A stretch of 64,000 nucleotides of DNA from Punica granatum. Its lineage: Eukaryota; Streptophyta; Magnoliopsida; Myrtales; Lythraceae. Both the position numbers and the translations under genes were made by a program. Location: the NCBI RefSeq assembly GCF_007655135.1, contig NC_045130.1, forward strand, positions 30,872,605-30,936,604, given 5' to 3'. Shown piece by piece: positions 58,001 through 64,000 of the stretch. The first letter of the stretch is position 1. Each line of letters opens with the position of its first letter. The notes under the pieces are model-generated. The model had not been told where the DNA came from, made no database searches, and saw only the letters and a list, made by a program, of their open reading frames with translations.

Positions 58001-61000
58001 AACTTCTTGTATTAACTAACTAAATTTTATGTGCATGAAACAACTCGTACAACCAGAAAACGTACTATTGCAATTTTTCTTTAAAGAAACGGATATTTAA
58101 ATGATTGATAATATACACCTTATGTGAAGACATTATGTTGTTTTTAAAATTTTTTTTTTCCTTTTTAATTGTGAGGCGACTTAATTACATTTTCATTATA
58201 TAATGAAGTTAGGAAAATTGTAAAAAAATGACAAGGCAAAATCTGCCGCACAGATTCGGGACCAAAAGATTGGGCCCACAGAAAGCGGCAGCCGCTCTTC
58301 CCACTTCCACTTCCCGCGCCCGCGTCAAAAGTGGGGTCCACCTCCTGTCCCCTATAATATTAAAATACAATAAAGTTGTTCTTTTTATAAGTTATTAATA
58401 AAAGGGAGGTCGACTTATTAATTCTTTGAAAGAGAAAATAACTGCACCCTGAACTTTACTTAATTAACAATCTCGGCCTTTTAAACTATAATTTTCACTA
58501 TCACCTCCTAAGGTGCCTTTATGTATCTAATTTACCCCTAAACAACTTTATTGTTAATATTACCCACCAAACCCCAAAGATTATAGACCGAGAGAAATGC
58601 CAGTTGATCAATTATCTAGAACATGTGAGCTCTAGATTTGGGAGATTGAGGTTCTACCCGAGAGGTATTATTTACTTTAAGTTTGATTCACACGATTTTA
58701 TCTTTAAAACGTGCTTCTTGCAATGAATGAGTAATTTAACTTCTTATAAACTTGTCAAGATCGTTGCCTTTATTTGATGTGAGATTTTGGAACCAATTTA
58801 TTTTGTATTGTTTCACTTAATTCTTTATTTTAAAAAATTTAATTCCTTTGCTTCAGATTTTTATTTTAACTAAATGGCCTTTTGTTTTTTGCTTTCAGAG
58901 TCCTATTTTAAGTACAACCTTTCATTGTCAAAAGTATCAAGAACTGCAAAATATTCACTAGCAAAATGCTAGGAAAAAATAGTTGTATTTAGGACGAACC
59001 TACATGTATCTTATTCATATATTCTAAATCTATCAACATCTTATTCATATATTCCACTAAACAAGAAATCACTATGTCGAAGCCTGCATAAACCCATCCA
59101 CAAGTTGATGGAAATTCCCTTTTTGCACCCCCATATCACCAAAGTTGCATGTCCAGTTCACCCCTTAATAAAGGAGATTTAACCCCTTAGAAACTCCGTA
59201 CTATGTATGTCACTCTTCGTATAACCTGTAAGATCAGCTACTTGGCGACCAAAACCTGCTTTTATTTGCAACAAAAATACAATAATTATGGAGATCTTCC
59301 ACTTCTTGCGTTGGTCCTTTCGTTATTTTCTACTTCAAAATGACAAAGTAGATTCACCACCTGTGGTACAAACTCAAGATTGAATCGACGAGATAGTATG
59401 GCTGAGAATGTGAATAGTGGGGTGAATTTACAGGGGAAGTTAGGAGGCGAGGATAAGAATATTTGCCAAATTACTACAAAATGCATATGCATTATCCTGC
59501 AAATGATAAAAAATTTAGTAAGCGCATATCCCACCTCTTACTCTTCCCCTGGTTCTTATGCAAACTTGAGCTACCTCAACATAGTGTTTTCAAGTTTAGA
59601 GAAGTTTCCATGCAATTTGCATCGAACTTATACCGGGTCGCTACAGAATTTGTAGAGGTAGATTTGAGTTCGTAGTCAGTCGATCTATCTTTTAACTTTC
59701 GGGAGACAAATGGGTACCTGTGCCATAGTTTTTGGGAGCAATATCTTCAACTTAAAGTTTAGGCATGGTAGAAACAAAAAATAGAAAAAGTTCAGGGGTC
59801 ACTCTGAGCATTTGGTGACTTCTTTTGATAATTGGAATTAAAAAAAAAAAGAGAAAAAAAAGTTGGACGGCAGGATAACACGTGGAGCCCTATTGTATTC
59901 CGTCACGCGCCGGTCAACGTTGTATTTAAAAAGTCATTCTCGGTAATAACGTTCCTACGAGCTACTAATTTCGTGTTTCTCACACGCTTTTTTTTTTGAT
60001 GAATAAATTAGACTGCTTCTCACACGCGTTGTTTTATTACGCAAATGCAAATTTTCTAAGCTAAGCTGGACCAATAGGGATTTTCTTTTTTGTTTTTTTG
60101 TTGGCCAAGATGGATTAATAGGGCCCGTTGATGCAAGAACTCTTCCTAAAAGATATAATAGATTAGAGCATAATGATACTTATTGGAAATATTCTGTGAC
60201 TGGAAGTGAATCCACGCTTAAATAAGTGTTAGTTAAAGCGTATAATTGAGAATGAATTATAGACTCATCGAATATAAAAATTATAGCACATTGTAATTTA
60301 TCTTGGTCTGAACTTTATAGAAATTGGAATTAATATTCTTAGCCATTTCAAGAATATTTTAGACGATTACTTATAAGCTTATCCCGTAACTTTTCCGACT
60401 GATTTTTTAACGACTAAATTTGTCTATTATTATACATTGGTGTTTTGTGGTGTATTAGTTTGAAGTCCGTCAAGAAAACTTATGAATTATGTTGATGAAG
60501 CCATTTAAAAGTTCATCCCTCCCGTTTATCGGATCGAGGTTTCAACGAAATTCAAGTATGGCTTCGAATCAGTTTCCTAGTGCGAACATAGGTTGTCAAG
60601 AGATGTGAAATTAGGGTATGAATTATCAAGCAATTAGAAAATGCAATGATCAAGTAGTGCTACTGTGCTGTAAAGTACAATTGAACTGTTCGATGTAAAG
60701 AGCCGCAACCGGAAGTACTTCCGGCCAGTCGTTGCTGGCTCCTGGAGAAATTTCCGACCAACTTGATCTCGAAGTTGTGTAATTGTTTCACGAAAACATA
60801 AAAAGCAATACAGTGGATAATTATGGATTATAAAGGAAAATGACTGGTCGTGTTATATCATCATCAACTGGTAAAAGAGAAAAGAAATACAACCGGGAAA
60901 AGAGATTATTAAAGCTAACAACGGCGGAGAAGATACCCGTCCGGCCTTCATCTCCGCCGCAAAAAGGGCCGACCGGCCACCTATTCACACGATTTGCTGG

Positions 61001-61114
61001 ACTATCTTCTGTTTCCTCCGCGTCTTTCCGATTTCTCTAAAAAAAGAATCCAAAAAAAAAAAAGAGTGAAAAACAGAGATCACTGTTGGTTTGGTTTCCA
61101 TGATCAAATTAACA
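55031..61114. other. Gene-free stretch
   Basis: AT-rich intergenic DNA with (TA)n at 55699-55720 and short unsupported frames. A GC-richer patch, 58240-58340 (AAGCGGCAGCCGCTCTTCCC), contains the near-palindrome AGCGGCAGCCGCT but no gene. The 3' UTR of the ERF4-like gene should lie just below 61115. Confidence 0.45.
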
Positions 61115-61801
61115 TCAGGTCGATTCCGGCGGTGGCGGGCGGTTGAGATCCAGATTCAGATCTAGGCCTCTCCGCTCCTGCTTCCGGTCCTGATCATCCA
61201 GATTGACCACTGACGACGAGTCGGAGTCACTGCTGGCTGCTGAGGCCTTCGTATTCGTACGGCGGTCAAACGCGATCAGCCGATGGTATAGCTGCTCGTT
61301 CATGTTTTTCGAATTCACCATCGGGTCAAAGCAGCTCGGCCAGGGCCCCCTTGCACCCGCGAAACCTCCCCCAAGCGCCACCGCAAAGCCTGTACCAGGG
61401 TACGCGAGGTTAAGATCCAGAGGCGAGGAATCGACCATCGCCGCAGGCGGCTCCTGGCCCGACGACTCGACGGTGCTGCTCTGGCTGGGGCTGCTCCCGC
61501 CTCCGCCAGCCTTAAAGTGGACGAGGCTGTTGAGGTCGATGCCGATGGTGGCATAGGCCGGGAGGGGGAAGTTGGTCTTGGCCTTGGACCCACGGAACTC
61601 CACGGCCTTGGCGTCATAGGCCCGGGCGGCCTCCTCGGCCGTGTCGAAGGTGCCGAGCCACACGCGGCTCTTCTTGCCCGGATCCCTGATCTCAGCCGCG
61701 TACCGGCCCCACGGCCGCTTCCTCACTCCCCTGTACCCCACCTCCCCGGCCCCACCCCCGCAACCGCTGGCCCTCGCTCCCTCCTCCTTCCTTGGCGCCA
61801 T
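61115..61801 (-). CDS. ERF4: AP2/ERF transcriptional repressor, ERF4/ERF11-like (group VIII, EAR motifs)
   Basis: Nuclear GCC-box-binding repressor linked in relatives to ethylene, ABA and jasmonate responses. Single exon, 228 residues, close to ERF4 (about 220). AP2 domain at residues 23-79: [20 protein letters not shown]...[20 protein letters not shown]...KAKTNFPLP. It is followed by [11 protein letters not shown] (about 104-114) and [12 protein letters not shown], both hallmarks of the ERF3/4/7/11 branch. EAR motifs: PLDLNLAYP (127-135) and C-terminal [13 protein letters not shown] (212-224), the latter with overlapping LxLxL and DLNxxP. High G+C coding region. A TATA box lies 190 bp upstream, with a (GA)n tract in the leader. 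Whether it is ERF4 or ERF11 cannot be decided; position near the ERF12-like gene suggests the ERF11 locus. Confidence 0.88.
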   Translation of the reverse strand: MAPRKEEGARASGCGGGAGEVGYRGVRKRPWGRYAAEIRDPGKKSRVWLGTFDTAEEAARAYDAKAVEFRGSKAKTNFPLPAYATIGIDLNSLVHFKAGGGGSSPSQSSTVESSGQEPPAAMVDSSPLDLNLAYPGTGFAVALGGGFAGARGPWPSCFDPMVNSKNMNEQLYHRLIAFDRRTNTKASAASSDSDSSSVVNLDDQDRKQERRGLDLNLDLNRPPPPEST

Positions 61802-61902
61802 CCATCGGCCGTTCCCCTTTATTATCCGTACGGTTCCTCCTTTTTTTATTTATGTTTTATCAATTTTTTAAATTTATTTATCGCTGCCTCTGACCTGTGG
61901 GT

Positions 61903-61926
61903 AGAGAGAGAGAGAGAGAGAGAGAG
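61903..61926. repeat. (GA)n in the 5' UTR of the ERF4-like gene
   Basis: GA/CT run between the TATA box and the ATG on the minus strand. CT-rich leaders of this kind are frequent in plant 5' UTRs, and GA repeats can recruit BBR/BPC proteins. Confidence 0.8.
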
Positions 61927-61988
61927 GGAGGGACGTGGGGGTAAGGAGCGGTCGGAGTTGAGAGGGAGAGGAGGGAGTGAGGCTAATC

Positions 61989-61995
61989 ATTTATA
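61989..61995 (-). promoter_or_regulatory. TATA box of the ERF4-like gene
   Basis: Minus-strand TATAAAT in the context GCCGCTATAAATG, 188 bp upstream of the ATG at 61801. Confidence 0.6.
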
Positions 61996-62065
61996 GCGGC
62001 GGAACAGAATTGAGGTTTTAGAGAGAGGAGAGAGAGAGAGTCCAGCGTGGGAACTGACTGCCGGG

Positions 62066-62254
62066 TGACGTGGCAGGTGGCGGCCGCGGAGAGAAGCGCG
62101 GGGGGGGGGGCAGTCTGGTAATTCTGTCGGGTTACGTGGCACGTGGGCTGTCTCCGTGTGGGGAATCATGACGCATCAAAATTACCCCTCAAGAGGTCTA
62201 ATCGCCCTTATAATCAGAAAAACGTATCGGATGGTCGGTCTTAAATCCCACGTG
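62066..62254 (-). promoter_or_regulatory. ABRE/G-box cluster and GCC box upstream of the ERF4-like gene
   Basis: TGACGTGGC at 62066-62074, GGCGGC (GCCGCC on the gene strand) at 62079-62084, TACGTGGC at 62133-62140, CACGTG at 62140-62145 and CACGTG at 62249-62254, all within 75-265 bp of the TATA box. ACGTGGC and CACGTG cores are ABRE/G-boxes bound by bZIP (ABF) factors; the GCC box is the ERF target. The cluster suggests ABA/stress control and possible auto- or cross-repression by ERFs. This is inferred, not shown. Confidence 0.5.
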
Positions 62255-62361
62255 CTGATTGCGCGCTGCTGCCTGGCGGCTTCTCCTGAGTAATATCAGC
62301 ACGCGGTTTTCGTGACGAAGATTAATAAATTAAAAATCAAATGAGTATTCCCATTCCTTAT

Positions 62362-63042
62362 TTGGAAAAATAACCTCATGTATCCTAATATTTATATGTT
62401 ATTTTAATTTTATTTCAACGTCAATTTTTTTTGAAATATTTTAATATTAATGGTTTGATTTCAAATCTATCTCACCGTAAAAGTTCCGTATACTTTTTAC
62501 GGAAATGTTGACGTAGCTCATTAATTGTTTGACGGAACTGATGTGGAGAGTGTGTGAGTGCTGATATAAGGGAAAAATTGCATTATATATCCAAACCTTT
62601 TTGTGATTTCTTAGTTTTATCTTAACATTCTCAATTTTATCCCAACATTTCGATAGTTTTTCAGTTTTATTCCAATTTTTTTACAGTTTTCTCAATATTA
62701 AGCCAGTATGTGGGATACATTTGAGAAATTATGAAAAAAATTTGGATAAGATTGGGGAAAAATAAAAATATTGGAATAAAATTCAAAAAAATATTAAAAA
62801 ATTGGGATATATAATATCATTTTTCCCTTGTATTAAGACCTACACATCCTCTATGTCAGCGCAGTCAAGCAAATAACTTGCCACGTCAATATTTCCGTTA
62901 AAAATTGACGAAATGTTTACGGCGGGATAGATTTGATCTCAAACCATTAACGTTAGGATATGTTAAAAAAATAAAATAAAATCGACGTTGTGATAAAATT
63001 AAGACAACATATAAATATTATGATATATGGTGCAATTTTTTC
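62362..63042. mobile_element. Foldback element with a second inverted repeat at its centre
   Basis: The outer arms (about 62362-62569 and the inverse 63042-62828) share TATTTATATGTT, TTTTAATTTTAT, CAACGTCRATTTT, TTAATGGTTTGA and CAAATCTATC.CRCCGTAAA. The centre (62570-62827) starts GGGAAAAATTGCATTATATA and, on the minus strand, GGGAAAAATGATATTATATA. It is itself an inverted repeat of the same style as 30700-31055. Either one element inserted in the loop of another, or a single long palindrome. No target duplication was found for either. Confidence 0.65.
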
Positions 63043-64000
63043 TTGTTTATTCAAGGCATTCACATCACTGTCTATTTGACTTAAAGAACCTCAATCAACC
63101 ATGGCCATTCGAGTCGTCTTATCTTATTGAATAGACTTCTGGTACTAATCCCCCTGATTAATGGTCGAGATTGTGCGTTCAATATATAGCATGTCCCATT
63201 ATGATCGAGGAAACAGGGGGCAAGTGATGGGACTGGGAGTAGGAAAACTTTTCCCTCGTACTCAAACAAACCCTTAATGTTTCAGTTTATAAAGGCCTAT
63301 TAATTTTTTATATGCACCGTAATATTCCAAAATCTAATAGACCTGACTAATATAATTCAAGTTGAGTCGGTTCAATAACAGTAAAACTTTCCCAACGCAT
63401 GAATTTTCTCAATTCATAAGAATTGAACCCGAATCTTTACTTAAGAAGAATAAGTATGGAATCAATTGAACTACTTCTTTTTTTAAAAAAAATCATAAAA
63501 AAAACTAATTATCTAGAGAAATTTTTTCCTTCCCTATGGTACAGAGGAGGATCCAGTAAAGGAAGATGGGAATGGAAATAAGGGGATAACCAACAATCAA
63601 ATTAAAAAAAGAAAACAAAAAACGGAATAGTATAATGACATATGTCATCGCCTAATAACTAAGATGTTTTAGGTTTGATACTCGTAATGAGACTATTCGT
63701 GTCATTTTATTCGTTATTAAAATTTTTATTTTATTATATTAGTCTTATAAACTTTTTTTTGTGATTGAAAAAAAAAAATCCAGAACAGAGATGGAAGGAA
63801 GGTACATGAAAAGTTGTACAGGATTGGAAATATTTTCTTCACCATCAAATTTGAGAAATTTCGGGTGATTTTCTTAGTATAAAATGGAATAAGTGAGCTG
63901 TTATGCTCCTGATTGAGAAGACTATTTTGTTATTAGAAAATACAAAGAAAGATCTTACAAAGAATATGGATTTATTGCTAAAGAAGATGGCCAGCGCCCT
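63043..64000. other. Gene-free window end
   Basis: AT-rich. The frame at 63081-63269 (minus strand) shows no recognisable family. Dispersed text such as GAGTCGGTTCAATAACAGTAAAACTTT is repeat-like. Nothing else is supported. Confidence 0.4.

Overview
This is nuclear DNA of a flowering plant, most likely a eudicot. Genes are sparse, with GT-AG introns, plant-only families (AP2/ERF repressors, a dormancy/auxin-repressed protein, a FRIGIDA-ESSENTIAL-type CCCH protein), AT-rich intergenic DNA and many small transposons. I see no bacterial operons, rRNA, tRNA or CRISPR. The species cannot be fixed from sequence alone.

Gene content, left to right. (1) A degenerate LINE on the minus strand (about 0.2-1.5 kb). 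(2) A three-exon DRM/ARP dormancy-auxin gene (2143-3126, minus), whose splice phases close into a 113-residue protein, with a TATA box and a G-box upstream. (3) A single-exon gene for a 159-residue plant protein of unknown role (5888-6367, plus). (4) A five-exon CCCH zinc-finger gene of the FES1 type (8049-13519, minus), whose five exons join in phase into 736 residues across a 3 kb first intron. (5) A damaged TSR2-like gene (22788-24284, plus), an isolated bZIP basic-region exon and an unrecognised terminal exon (25.1-25.4 kb, minus). These all lie inside a unit of about 5 kb bounded by matching inverted termini. (6) An ERF12-like AP2/ERF repressor with two EAR motifs (43470-43991, plus). (7) An ERF4/ERF11-like AP2/ERF repressor, also with two EAR motifs (61115-61801, minus), with an ABRE/GCC-box cluster upstream.

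The order DRM - FES1 - ERF12 - ERF4/11 recalls two Arabidopsis neighbourhoods: DYL1/ERF12/ERF11 on chromosome 1 and a DRM homologue next to FES1 on chromosome 2. The window looks like the unfractionated ancestral arrangement, and this supports the gene names. The two ERFs and the DRM gene are hormone- or stress-linked regulators, but nothing here shows that they act in one pathway.

The rest is mobile DNA, and it is the most informative part of the window. There are several long foldback (MULE-type) elements, two with 10-11 bp target duplications. There are also Tourist-like MITEs, a hAT-like element with an 8-bp target duplication, a CACTA-like remnant, a possible Helitron, a long LTR-like fragment with a 155-bp internal triplication, and nested insertions. 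The strongest candidate for something not previously described is the 22509-27486 unit, which resembles a gene-fragment-carrying TIR element. I found no clear new biochemical system.
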